A stretch of 64,000 nt of DNA from assembly GCA_002439095.1 (NCBI GenBank), contig DJOT01000021.1:68578-132577 (forward strand). Reading direction: 5' to 3'. The DNA is from Bacteroidales bacterium UBA6431 (GTDB lineage: Bacteria > Bacteroidota > Bacteroidia > Bacteroidales > UBA932). The notes under the pieces were generated by a model. It was not told where the DNA came from, did no database searches, and saw only the letters and a program-made list of their open reading frames with translations. The position numbers were made by a program, and so were the translations under genes. Below, piece after piece: positions 17,028 through 26,173 of the stretch (position 1 is the stretch's first letter; every line of letters begins with the position of its first letter).

Positions 17028-17053
17028 TCTTGAAAACACTTACGAATCTGAAA

Positions 17054-17734
17054 ATGGACAGGGATGTATATGTCATATTGGTAGCAGGTGGGAGCGGAAC
17101 CCGGATGGGGGCGGGCGTGCCGAAGCAGTTTCTCCGGATAGGAGGCAAGACCATACTTCAACGCACCATCGAGCGTTTCACGGATGCGGTGCCGGGGATC
17201 AAGGTTGTCGTGGTGCTGCCATCGCAGCATTTCAGGACATGGAAGAACATCTGTCTTGACGACACGTTCAACTCCCCTCAACTTCTCGTGGAGGGCGGGA
17301 TAACCCGCTTCCAGTCTGTGCGCAACGCGCTGACAAGGATTCCTGACGGGGCCATGGTGATGATACACGACGGTGTCCGCCCTTTTATCAGTAAGGAACT
17401 GATAGGGAAGATGCTGTCTATGATGGGGGAGGACTGCCGGGCACTCATCCCCGTGCTGCCGGTGACCGATACACTGCGATCCACTGACCCGTCCATCCCT
17501 GCTCCTGACCGGAGCCGTACGGTGTCCGTCCAGACTCCCCAGATCTTCTTCTCCGAAGATATACGGGAAGCCTACCGCCGTCCGTATGAGTTGGGCTTTA
17601 CTGATGACGCCTCGGTGGCGGAGCGGGCCGGAATCCGCATAAACATGACAGAAGGGGAGAAGTTCAATATCAAGATAACGACTCCCGATGATCTTGTGAT
17701 AGGGGAAGCTATTCTTTTGAGGCAAGAACCTTGA
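17054..17734 (+). CDS. ispD: 2-C-methyl-D-erythritol 4-phosphate cytidylyltransferase
   Basis: 226 residues from the ATG at 17054, which is downstream of the -7 box; an open frame extends 32 codons further up but overlaps the promoter. The CTP-binding start ILVAGGSGTRMGAGVPKQF, the block IHDGVRPF and the C-terminal INMTEGEKFNIKITTPDDL are the IspD signatures. It makes CDP-ME in the MEP pathway of isoprenoid synthesis. The 3' end overlaps the convergent Lrp-family gene by 26 bases. Confidence 0.95.
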   Translation: MDRDVYVILVAGGSGTRMGAGVPKQFLRIGGKTILQRTIERFTDAVPGIKVVVVLPSQHFRTWKNICLDDTFNSPQLLVEGGITRFQSVRNALTRIPDGAMVMIHDGVRPFISKELIGKMLSMMGEDCRALIPVLPVTDTLRSTDPSIPAPDRSRTVSVQTPQIFFSEDIREAYRRPYELGFTDDASVAERAGIRINMTEGEKFNIKITTPDDLVIGEAILLRQEP

Positions 17735-18212
17735 AACTTGTCCCGTTGTAGTCCTTGACCCAGATCTCACGCTCGAATGACTGGTCGAGGGAAATCATGG
17801 TGTCGGTGGACTGGACATAAGGTATCCTCTGGATCGTGTTTATGAGGATATTCATAAGGTGTTCATTGTCAAAGCAGTATACTTTGAGGAAAAGTGCTGC
17901 CTTGCCGGTGATGAAGTGGCATTCCACGATTTCCGGAACATGTTTGAGAGCCGAAACGACATCGGGATATTTGTTGTCTTCCGACAGGCATACGCTGATG
18001 AATGCGCATACGTTGAGGCCTATTGCGCCGGGTTTAATCACCATTCGGGAACCTGAGATTATCCCGTTGTTTTCCATTTTCTTCACCCTCTGGTGTACGG
18101 CCGCCCCTGAGATATTGCACTCGCGGGCGATTTCCAGAAAGGGCATTCTCGCATTGTTGACCAGATAGGAGAGTATCCTCCTGTCTATTTCATCGATTTG
18201 ATAGTTAGCCAT
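17709..18212 (-). CDS. Lrp/AsnC-family transcriptional regulator
   Basis: 167 residues. The N-terminal winged helix-turn-helix is IDEIDRRILSYLVNNAR...LEIARECNISGAAVHQRVKKME, followed by the RAM ligand-binding domain (residues about 65-150). Members sense amino acids and bind DNA as octamers. It lies 5 bases downstream of topA on the minus strand and is probably cotranscribed with it. The ligand and targets cannot be told from the sequence. Confidence 0.93.
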   Translation of the reverse strand: MANYQIDEIDRRILSYLVNNARMPFLEIARECNISGAAVHQRVKKMENNGIISGSRMVIKPGAIGLNVCAFISVCLSEDNKYPDVVSALKHVPEIVECHFITGKAALFLKVYCFDNEHLMNILINTIQRIPYVQSTDTMISLDQSFEREIWVKDYNGTSFKVLASKE

Positions 18213-18217
18213 ATAGT

Positions 18218-20515
18218 TTATTTCTTGAATCGTCTTGTTTTGGAGGATGTAGGTGCGCCCTCCGAAATTATGCGCTTGCAGTCCTCCTCGGTGAGGGCTG
18301 CGGCATCTGTGCCTTTGGGGATCTTGTAGTTGGAGCCGGCATGTTTGATGTAAGGCCCATAGCGGCCGTTCAGCACGCTGATGTCAGCATCCTTGAACTC
18401 GCTGATGACAGGATTTGCCGCTGTGGCTGCATTGCGTATGATTGTCTCACATTCCTGAAGCGTGATGCTCAGCGGGTCGGCGCTGCGTGGCAGGGAGATG
18501 TTCTTCTCTCCGAATTTAAGGTACGGTCCGAACCGGCCCTTGAGCACTTTGACAGGCTGTCCGTCCAATTCTCCTACTGAGCGCGGCAGTTTGAAGAGCG
18601 ACAGGGCTTCATCCAATGTGAGGTTCTCGATGAGCTGGCCTTTGGAGAGGCTTGCGCATTGTCTGTCCTCGCCATCTCCTTTCTGCACATACGGTCCGAA
18701 TTGTCCGTATTTGGCTATGATTTCGCGTCCGTCTGAAGGGTCAGTGCCTATCACTCTCTCGACACGGCTGTATTGTCCATCGTGCAGCGTGTCTTCCACT
18801 TTCTTGTGAAATCCACCATAGAAATCGGCGATGACGGAATTCCATACCAGTTTGCCCTCGGCGATCTCGTCGAACTCTTTTTCCACATTGGCTGTGAAGT
18901 CGTAGTTCATTATGTCTGGGAAGTTTTCTGTCAGCCAGTCACTTACGATCATCCCGATTTCCTGCGGCATGAGTTTGCCCTTTTCCCCTCCGATGCTCTC
19001 GGTCTTCACGGTCTCGCTTATCTTCCCGTCTTTGAGGCAGAGGTCGTTGACATTGACCTTCCTCCCTTCCTTGTCCCCTTTGGCGATGTATCCGCGGGCT
19101 GTGGTCAGAGTTGAGATGGTCGGGGCGTAGGTGGATGGCCTTCCTATGCCGAGCTCCTCCAGTTTCTTTACCAGAGTGGCTTCCGAGTAACGGTATGGCG
19201 GTTGTGTGAACTTGCACTCGGCCGTGATGCTCTTCATCTGGATGATGTCTCCCACATTCATAGTTGGAAGAATGGTGTTGTCTTCATCATCAGTCTCGTC
19301 GTCCTTGCCCTCCATATATAGTTTCAGAAATCCGTCGAAAAGGATTTCTGTAGCCTGCATGATGAACTGCTCGTGGCGCTTGTCCGAATTCACTTTTATG
19401 CTGGTGTTCAAGACTTTGGCGTCCTCCATCTGGGAGGCGAGGGTCCGCTTCCAGATCAGATTGTAGAGCTTTTTCTCCTGTTGGGTGCCTTCAATCTCCG
19501 TGTTCGCCATGTATGTAGGGCGGATGGCCTCGTGCGCTTCCTGGGCTCCCTTGGTGTGGGTCTTGTACTGCCTCGGGTGGGAGTAGGCTGCTCCATAAGT
19601 CTCGGTGATATAGGCTTTTGATGCTCCGAGTGCGAGAGTTGAGAGGTTGGTGGAGTCGGTACGCATGTAGGTGATGAGTCCCCTCTCATACAGACTCTGC
19701 GCCACCCTCATGGTCAGGCTGACCGGGAAATGCAGTTTGCGGGATGCCTCCTGCTGGAGGGTTGAGGTTGTGAACGGGGCCGCAGGGTGGCGTACCGCCT
19801 CTTTTTTGTCGATGGCGCCTATCGTGTATACGGCTCCGATGCTGTCCTCCAAGAAGTTCCGTGCATTTTCGAGGGAATCGAACCTGGTGTCCAAAGTGCC
19901 CTTGACATTGACACCCGAGATTTTGAACAACCCGTCAACCTTGTAGTATGGTGAGCTTTGGAATGCCATTATCTCTTTTTCCCGGTCAACGACAAGCCGC
20001 AGGGCTACTGATTGCACACGTCCTGCTGAGAGGCCCCTCTGGATTTTCCGCCACAATATAGGGGAGAGTTCGAATCCTACCAGACGGTCGAGCACGCGGC
20101 GCGCCTGCTGTGCGTTGACCAGATCGATGTTGATGTCCCGCGGAGTCTTTATCGCATTGAGGATGGCGTCTTTGGTGATTTCGTGGAAGACAATGCGTTT
20201 TGTGCGGGCCTTGTCAAGACCCAGAGCCACGCTCAAATGCCATGAGATGGCTTCCCCCTCCCGGTCCTCATCGGATGCGAGCCAGACTGTCTGTGCTCCG
20301 GATGCGGCTTTTTTCAACTCGGCGACGACTTTTTTCTTGTCTGCCGGGATGACATACTCCGGCGTGAAGCCGTGCTCCACGTCTACGCTCAATTTGTTGT
20401 CCTGCAGGTCGCGTATGTGTCCGAAACTGGATTTGACGACGAACCCGTCTCCCAAAAACTTCTGAATGGTCTTTGCCTTTGCCGGCGACTCGACGATGAC
20501 TAAATTCCCCTCCAT
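18218..20515 (-). CDS. topA: DNA topoisomerase I
   Basis: 765-residue type IA topoisomerase that relaxes negative supercoils. The N-terminal TOPRIM domain begins NLVIVESPAKAKTI and contains ASDEDREGEAISWHL with the metal-binding acidic residues. The catalytic tyrosine is in ERGLITYMRTDSTNLS. The C-terminal part, from about residue 560, has several repeats of the type YGPYIKHA and FGPYLKFGEKN (topoisomerase C-terminal repeats without the four-cysteine zinc ribbons of E. coli), ending in a basic tail KTRRFKK. The lrp-like gene follows after 5 bases. Confidence 0.97.
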   Translation of the reverse strand: MEGNLVIVESPAKAKTIQKFLGDGFVVKSSFGHIRDLQDNKLSVDVEHGFTPEYVIPADKKKVVAELKKAASGAQTVWLASDEDREGEAISWHLSVALGLDKARTKRIVFHEITKDAILNAIKTPRDINIDLVNAQQARRVLDRLVGFELSPILWRKIQRGLSAGRVQSVALRLVVDREKEIMAFQSSPYYKVDGLFKISGVNVKGTLDTRFDSLENARNFLEDSIGAVYTIGAIDKKEAVRHPAAPFTTSTLQQEASRKLHFPVSLTMRVAQSLYERGLITYMRTDSTNLSTLALGASKAYITETYGAAYSHPRQYKTHTKGAQEAHEAIRPTYMANTEIEGTQQEKKLYNLIWKRTLASQMEDAKVLNTSIKVNSDKRHEQFIMQATEILFDGFLKLYMEGKDDETDDEDNTILPTMNVGDIIQMKSITAECKFTQPPYRYSEATLVKKLEELGIGRPSTYAPTISTLTTARGYIAKGDKEGRKVNVNDLCLKDGKISETVKTESIGGEKGKLMPQEIGMIVSDWLTENFPDIMNYDFTANVEKEFDEIAEGKLVWNSVIADFYGGFHKKVEDTLHDGQYSRVERVIGTDPSDGREIIAKYGQFGPYVQKGDGEDRQCASLSKGQLIENLTLDEALSLFKLPRSVGELDGQPVKVLKGRFGPYLKFGEKNISLPRSADPLSITLQECETIIRNAATAANPVISEFKDADISVLNGRYGPYIKHAGSNYKIPKGTDAAALTEEDCKRIISEGAPTSSKTRRFKK

Positions 20516-20583
20516 ATCTGCTTCTTTATGAATTCAAACTGCAAAGAAAAACACAAACTCGCTAATTTTCAAAATTTAATCGC

Positions 20584-20591
20584 TAATTTTG
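20584..20591 (+). promoter_or_regulatory. -7 promoter element of the PBP1A-ddl operon
   Basis: TAATTTTG matches TAnnTTTG and lies 48 bases before the ATG at 20640. It also argues against the in-frame TTG at 20589 as a start. Confidence 0.45.
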
Positions 20592-20639
20592 CACACATTT
20601 TGCGTTGGCAGCAATGTATTACGACAAATATTTCGGGCG

Positions 20640-23027
20640 ATGAAAGAGAACACAAGGAAGAAGATAGTCAAGTGGTTCTGGATACTTGTCACGGCGCCGT
20701 TCGCGCTTGTGCTGCTCGCGCTGCTTCTGGTGGGCGCGTTTGCCAGAATCCCGTCATTTGAAGAACTTGAGCATCCGGACAACAAACTTGCCACCCAGGT
20801 GCTCTCCGACAACGGCGAGGTGCTGGCCACTTTCCATATCGAGAACAGGACTTACGTCAGTTACGATGAACTCTCGCCTTATCTGGTGGAGGCTGCTGTA
20901 GCAACTGAAGATGCACGTTTCTACCGTCACTCCGGGATTGACATGAAAGGCCTTGCGCGAGTGTTTTTCAAGACCATCCTCATGCGCGACTCCAGCCAGG
21001 GCGGCGGAAGCACCATAACCCAGCAGCTTGCGAAGACCCTCTACCCGAGGCAGGAAGTCAACAGCCGGATCCCGGGCTGGTCGAAGGTCGTGATGGTCTG
21101 GACCAAACTTAAAGAATGGATCACAGCAGTCAAACTTGAACGGGACTACACCAAAGAGGAGATTGTGGACATGTACCTCAACTCCATCTTCTTCGGCAGC
21201 GGGGCATACGGGGTCAAGGCGGCGTCCGAGACCTTTTTCGCCAAAGACCCGTCCGATCTCACGGTCGAGGAGGCCGCGCTGCTCGTGGGCATGGTCAACA
21301 AGCCTACACGATACAATCCCGTGCTCAACCCGGACCGCTCCCTTGAGAGACGGAACTTCGTGATCGGACAGATGGAGAAGAACGGCTACCTGACCCGTGA
21401 GCAGAGGGATTCCATACAGCAGATACCGATCGCCCTGAACTATCAGGTCCAGGACCACAACTCCGGCCTTGCCCCGTATTTCAGGGACATGATACGCCGG
21501 GACATGACGGCCAAGGCTCCCAGACGGTCAGAATATCAGTATGCCGAGGACTTCAGCCGCGACTCCCTCCGCTGGAAGGAGGACCCGTTGTACGGCTGGC
21601 TCAACAAAAACAAGAAGCCGGACGGCTCACGTTATGATCTGGACCGTGACGGCTTGAGGATCTACACCACCGTCAACGCCAAGATGCAGAAGTATGCCGA
21701 GGAGGCAGTCGCCGAGCACTTGGGCAAGAACCTCCAGAAAAGTTTTGACAGGGAGGTCAAGTGGAAGAAGAACAAGCCGTTCGCCAATGATGTGGACAGC
21801 AAGACCGTGCAGACCCTGATGAAGCAGGCTCGCCGCTGGAGCGACCGTTACCGTCTTCAGCACAAGGCGGGCAAGAGCGATGAAGAGATAATGGCCCAGT
21901 TCAGCAAACCGGCCAAGATGAGGGTGTTCGCGTGGAACTCCAAGGGCTACGCCGACACCACGATGACCCCGGACGACTCCATCCGCTACTATAAGTCCAT
22001 TCTCCGCTGCGGATTTGTGGCCATGGAGCCGCAGACCGGTTATGTCAAAGCCTATGTGGGAGGCCCGAACTACCGTTATTTCAAATATGACAATGTCCGT
22101 CAGGGCAAAAGGCAGATCGGCTCCACAGTGAAGCCGTTCCTTTATACTTTGGCCATGCAGGAGGGATTGAGTCCGTGCGACAAGGTCGTCAACCAGTCGC
22201 AGACTTTCGTGCTCTTCGACGGCTCCACCTGGACTCCGCGCAGCACCGACAAGGAAGAGTGGCTCGGCAAGACCGTGACCCTCAAATGGGGACTGGCCCA
22301 CAGCTCCAACAACATATCGGCGTTCCTGATGAAAGAGCTTGGCCCGGAGGCGCTCGCAAGGATGATGCGTCAGATGGGTATACGCAGCCATATTGATGAA
22401 GTCTATTCGCTGTGCGTGGGCCCTGTTGAGGTCAGCGTCTTCGACATGGTCTCCGCCTATAATACATTCCCGTCGCACGGGACATACATCACTCCTCAAT
22501 ATGTGACCCGCATCACCGACAATGACGGGCGTGAACTCGGCAATTTCACCACCCAGAAGAGGGAGGCGATTTCCGAGCAGACGGCATATCTGATGGTCAA
22601 TCTGATGAGCGGGGTGATCAATGAGGGGACAGGTTCCCGTCTGCGCTCTGTCTACGGGCTCCGGGGCGAGATTGCAGGAAAGACAGGTACCACCAACGAC
22701 AACTCTGACGGCTGGTTCATAGGCTATACTCCCAACATCACGGCGGGAGTCTGGGTCGGCGGTGAGGACAGGCAGGTCCATTTCAATTCGCTCGCTCTCG
22801 GAAGCGGATCCAACATGTCCCTTCCTATATGGGGTATATGGATGAAGAAGTGCCTTGCAGATCCGAGCATCGGCTGGTCTATGGATGACGATCATTTCGT
22901 GGCTCCGTCCACCGGCATTCCGGGGCTTGACTGCGAGAAGGACGGGATATTCCTTGGCGGTTACAATCAGGAGAGTGCCGTCAAGGGCAACGAAGAGAAA
23001 CAGGAAGAAGACTATTATTTCAACTAG
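20640..23027 (+). CDS. penicillin-binding protein 1A (bifunctional transglycosylase/transpeptidase)
   Basis: 795 residues from the ATG at 20640 (MKENTRKKIVKWFW), which precedes a single membrane anchor. The GT51 glycosyltransferase domain shows EDARFYRHSGID and GGSTITQQLAKTLYPR. The transpeptidase domain has the catalytic GSTVKPF (SxxK), the SSNN (SxN) motif in LAHSSNNISAF and KTG in AGKTGTTNDNSDGW. It polymerises and cross-links peptidoglycan. The gene is followed one base after its stop by ddl, so two cell-wall functions are cotranscribed. Confidence 0.96.
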   Translation: MKENTRKKIVKWFWILVTAPFALVLLALLLVGAFARIPSFEELEHPDNKLATQVLSDNGEVLATFHIENRTYVSYDELSPYLVEAAVATEDARFYRHSGIDMKGLARVFFKTILMRDSSQGGGSTITQQLAKTLYPRQEVNSRIPGWSKVVMVWTKLKEWITAVKLERDYTKEEIVDMYLNSIFFGSGAYGVKAASETFFAKDPSDLTVEEAALLVGMVNKPTRYNPVLNPDRSLERRNFVIGQMEKNGYLTREQRDSIQQIPIALNYQVQDHNSGLAPYFRDMIRRDMTAKAPRRSEYQYAEDFSRDSLRWKEDPLYGWLNKNKKPDGSRYDLDRDGLRIYTTVNAKMQKYAEEAVAEHLGKNLQKSFDREVKWKKNKPFANDVDSKTVQTLMKQARRWSDRYRLQHKAGKSDEEIMAQFSKPAKMRVFAWNSKGYADTTMTPDDSIRYYKSILRCGFVAMEPQTGYVKAYVGGPNYRYFKYDNVRQGKRQIGSTVKPFLYTLAMQEGLSPCDKVVNQSQTFVLFDGSTWTPRSTDKEEWLGKTVTLKWGLAHSSNNISAFLMKELGPEALARMMRQMGIRSHIDEVYSLCVGPVEVSVFDMVSAYNTFPSHGTYITPQYVTRITDNDGRELGNFTTQKREAISEQTAYLMVNLMSGVINEGTGSRLRSVYGLRGEIAGKTGTTNDNSDGWFIGYTPNITAGVWVGGEDRQVHFNSLALGSGSNMSLPIWGIWMKKCLADPSIGWSMDDDHFVAPSTGIPGLDCEKDGIFLGGYNQESAVKGNEEKQEEDYYFN

Positions 23028-23028
23028 T

Positions 23029-24045
23029 ATGAGCAAGTACAATACTATAGCGGTCATCTACGGCAGTGATTCCTCCGAGTGGGAGGTGTCTTGCCGGAGC
23101 GGGGAGTTCGTGGCTTCTCGCATAGACGGCAATGTGTATGATGTCTATGAGATATTCGCCCGTTTCGGGAAGTGGTCCCTCGTGGCCTGCAAGAAGCGCA
23201 ACTCCATGAGGATCACCTTCCCGGAGGGGGCAAGGCCAGAAGTCGACAAGACGGACTTTTCCGTGAAAGTCTTGGGAGAGAAAGTCAAGTTTGATTTCGC
23301 ATATCTTGTCCAGCATGGTGCACCTGGGGAGACCGGACAGATGCAGGGGTATCTGGAAATGCTCGGGATTCCGTGCAGTACCTGTTCTTCGATGGTGAGC
23401 GCAATCGCATTCGACAAGTATGCCTGCAAGTGCTATATCCGGGAGCAGGGTGTCGTCAAGTGCGCTCCGGATGCTTTCGTGCGTTCCGGGATGGATATTG
23501 ATGCTTTCGTCTCAGATGAGGTGTCCCGTCTGGAATTTCCGGTCTTCGTGAAGCCGACCCAGGGCGGCTCCAGTTTCGGCGTTACCAGAGTTACACGGGC
23601 GGAGGATGTTGCCCCGGCCATACGCTATGCTTTTTCCGAGAACAGTTCTGTGATAGTGGAGCAGGGTTTGAGCGGAAGAGAGCTGACCTGTGCCGCATAT
23701 TACGATGGCGAATCAGTCAAAGCTCTGCCTGTCATAGAGATAGTTACGGATAACGAGTACTTTGACTATGATGCCAAGTACAACGGGCACAGCAACGAGA
23801 TCTGCCCGGCCGATCTGCCTGATGCGGTCAGGGAAGAAGTTCAGCGCACCAGCTGTGAAATATACTCAAGGCTCGGCTGCAAAGGTATAGTGAGAATCGA
23901 CTATATATATACGGCGGACGGGCTGTATTTTCTGGAGATAAATACAATTCCGGGTATGACGAGCGCGTCACTCGTGCCTAAGATGGTCCGTACGGCCGGA
24001 ATTGACATCACGTCTTTCCTGTCATCCATTATAGAGAACTCATAG
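23029..24045 (+). CDS. ddl: D-alanine--D-alanine ligase
   Basis: 338 residues from the ATG at 23029, one base after the PBP1A stop. ATP-grasp enzyme that makes D-Ala-D-Ala for peptidoglycan precursors. Visible blocks: AYLVQHGAPGETGQMQGYLEM-like N-terminal domain (HGAPGE), FVKPTQGGSSFGVTRV (ATP-binding loop), EQGLSGRELTCA, and FLEINTIPGMTSASLVPKM with the metal ligands. HGAPGE replaces the commoner HGxxGEDG, as in many Bacteroidota ligases to my recollection. Confidence 0.95.
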   Translation: MSKYNTIAVIYGSDSSEWEVSCRSGEFVASRIDGNVYDVYEIFARFGKWSLVACKKRNSMRITFPEGARPEVDKTDFSVKVLGEKVKFDFAYLVQHGAPGETGQMQGYLEMLGIPCSTCSSMVSAIAFDKYACKCYIREQGVVKCAPDAFVRSGMDIDAFVSDEVSRLEFPVFVKPTQGGSSFGVTRVTRAEDVAPAIRYAFSENSSVIVEQGLSGRELTCAAYYDGESVKALPVIEIVTDNEYFDYDAKYNGHSNEICPADLPDAVREEVQRTSCEIYSRLGCKGIVRIDYIYTADGLYFLEINTIPGMTSASLVPKMVRTAGIDITSFLSSIIENS

Positions 24046-24048
24046 CAG

Positions 24049-24897
24049 GTGCTGCTGTCTGACTTCATAAGACGCAGTACGTCCATGTTGTCCGGCATAT
24101 ACCCTTCGCTCGAGGCGAGGGGTATCGTTTTGATGCTCTGCCAAGAACGGCTTGGTGTCAAGAGTTATACGCATATCATAGAGCCGGGATATGAGGTCAC
24201 GTCTGCTGTATTGCCCAGGTTGGAAGACGATCTCAGACGTCTCTCGGCAGGGGAACCCATACAGTATGTGCTCGGCTATGCCGAGTTTTGTGGTCGTCGC
24301 TTTCGTGTCTGTCCGTCTGTGCTTATACCACGTCCCGAGACGGAACAGCTCGTTTCCGAGGCTGTCAGTTTCATCTGTGACAAAGGGAGATCTTGCCGCG
24401 TCCTGGATTTATGTACCGGTTCGGGCTGCATAGCCTGGTCTGTATTCCTTGAGTCGCCGGGGACGGAAGTGGTGGCTGTGGACATATCGGATGAGGCTCT
24501 GGGCGTTGCCCGCAGTCAGTTCGCCGGAGCGTCTCCACGTTTTGTCAAGGCGGATGTGCTTGCGGGAGGCGAGGGGTTCGAGTACGGGGATTTCGATCTG
24601 GTCCTGTGTAACCCTCCGTATGTGATGGAATCCGAAAAGCTTGCAATGCGCACGAATGTGCTGGATTACGAACCGGGTCTTGCGCTGTTCGTGCCGGATT
24701 CTGATCCGCTGCTTTTCTATAGGGCTGTCGCCGTATGGGCCCGACGTTTCCTGCGTCCTGACGGGATGGGCCTGGTTGAGATAAATGAGTCGTTGGGGCC
24801 GCAGACTGCTGAGGTCTTCAGGAGTGCGGGGTATAAAAAAATAAGGATTTTACAGGATTTCCGATCAAAATATCGTTTTGTGATGTTCGGAGACTGA
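24049..24897 (+). CDS. prmC: peptide chain release factor N5-glutamine methyltransferase
   Basis: 282 residues if started at the GTG at 24049, 3 bases after ddl; an ATG at 24085 is a shorter alternative. It methylates the GGQ glutamine of release factors using S-adenosylmethionine. The SAM-binding region is VLDLCTGSGCIAWSV, and the diagnostic substrate motif is NPPY in LVLCNPPYVMESE. IPRPETEQLVSEA is a further PrmC block. It is probably the third gene of the PBP1A-ddl-prmC unit. Confidence 0.93.
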   Translation: MLLSDFIRRSTSMLSGIYPSLEARGIVLMLCQERLGVKSYTHIIEPGYEVTSAVLPRLEDDLRRLSAGEPIQYVLGYAEFCGRRFRVCPSVLIPRPETEQLVSEAVSFICDKGRSCRVLDLCTGSGCIAWSVFLESPGTEVVAVDISDEALGVARSQFAGASPRFVKADVLAGGEGFEYGDFDLVLCNPPYVMESEKLAMRTNVLDYEPGLALFVPDSDPLLFYRAVAVWARRFLRPDGMGLVEINESLGPQTAEVFRSAGYKKIRILQDFRSKYRFVMFGD

Positions 24898-25003
24898 GAT
24901 TCCTCCGCCGCTGAGATGCCGTCAGGTGGGCATTTGCATCGAAATATAAATGTTAATCGATTAATTTTCACGACAATCGGATGATTGTCCGGAACTTTGC
25001 GGC

Positions 25004-26173
25004 ATGAAAAACTTTACGAAACTGCTTTTGCCGGCCATTGCGCTGGCTGCGGTTTCCTGCGATAGCGGAAACCATGACATTTTTGTCCCGTCTTCTCTGT
25101 CCGGTCTTGATCTGTCGGACATGGCCCGGATAATCTCGGAACTGCCGATGGATCTGGAGCATCTTGAAGAAGTCCATGATGCCGTGAGTTCATCTTCCGG
25201 CAATGGGTATGATGAGGAGTATATGATGTCAGATCTCCTGTCGGTCCCAGGAGCCGGCGTAGGGGATGACAGGAGGGGGACGAAGGCGGCTTCTTATGGC
25301 CGGCCGCTCCGTGACCTGCTCTCGGATTATCTTGCCACGCATGTGACAACCAAATCTGGTGAAGACGATGTCCAGGAGTATCTGGATGGCCTGTCGGCTT
25401 CGGACATCCAGATTTATTGGCCATATTCCGAGGATTGGGACGGAGAGACTTTCCCGATAGTCACATTTGACCCGGGGATGGGCGCGGAAAGCAATTATGG
25501 CTACGAACTCCACCGCAACGGAGACAGGCTTGAGGTAGTCGGGAAAGTGATTGTCACAGAGAAGACTGCAAAGGAACGCCCGGTATGGGTGATCAACCGT
25601 AATTCCGACTCGGAATTCACTCCCCTTGAACTTTTCGAATCCGGTTTCGAGGAGTCCGCCTCGGAAGACCCTGTTCCTCTCTTCGGTGATTCGGGGCAGG
25701 AAGGACGTGTCATGCTGCTCCGTTCATTCAAGGCCCGCAAAAATTTTGACTCATGGTTCGGCGGAGCCTCGGAGTTTTTCATCAAATGCGGGGCGGTGGA
25801 TGGCTTCCGCGCGACAACTGACGAGGAACTCAAGTTATATTCTCCGTCTGTGACAGACTTCCTGATTGTCGTGAAGCGGAGCCAGGTCGGGTATTCAATA
25901 CCTCTCAATACTGTGCTGCTCACTGATTTCACCCCTCAGATGGAGAAGATAGCTTTCGCGATAATGGAGGATGACGGAGGAGAATCCACATCCTGGAAAT
26001 GTGAGGCCGTGGTCAAATACAAATCCCGTTCGTATGGCTTCACCATGGACATCCCGTACCGCGACAAGGATGACATAGTATGGCGGGGGCAACTGTCGTC
26101 TGAATATCTTTCGTCAAGACGTTTTGTCAGTGACAGATTTGGAGAGACGGAACTTACTTTTGAGCTTCGCTGA
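25004..26173 (+). CDS. lipoprotein of unknown function
   Basis: 389 residues. The N-terminus MKNFTKLLLPAIALAAVSC is a lipoprotein signal with lipidated Cys19. The rest is acidic, rich in Asp, Ser and Gly, and predicted to be mostly beta-structure; blocks such as DIQIYWPYSEDWDGETFP and ERPVWVINRN recur in a Bacteroidales lipoprotein family I cannot name. No catalytic motif is evident. The 106 bases before it hold no consensus promoter, only the near-match GAACTTTG at about 24992-24999. Its 3' end overlaps the convergent U32 gene by 20 bases. Confidence 0.75.
   Translation: MKNFTKLLLPAIALAAVSCDSGNHDIFVPSSLSGLDLSDMARIISELPMDLEHLEEVHDAVSSSSGNGYDEEYMMSDLLSVPGAGVGDDRRGTKAASYGRPLRDLLSDYLATHVTTKSGEDDVQEYLDGLSASDIQIYWPYSEDWDGETFPIVTFDPGMGAESNYGYELHRNGDRLEVVGKVIVTEKTAKERPVWVINRNSDSEFTPLELFESGFEESASEDPVPLFGDSGQEGRVMLLRSFKARKNFDSWFGGASEFFIKCGAVDGFRATTDEELKLYSPSVTDFLIVVKRSQVGYSIPLNTVLLTDFTPQMEKIAFAIMEDDGGESTSWKCEAVVKYKSRSYGFTMDIPYRDKDDIVWRGQLSSEYLSSRRFVSDRFGETELTFELR

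Noticed and set aside
16965..17039. Longer MreB N-terminus
   Set aside because: The extra 25 residues are unlike MreB and would be translated from sequence upstream of the -7 box.
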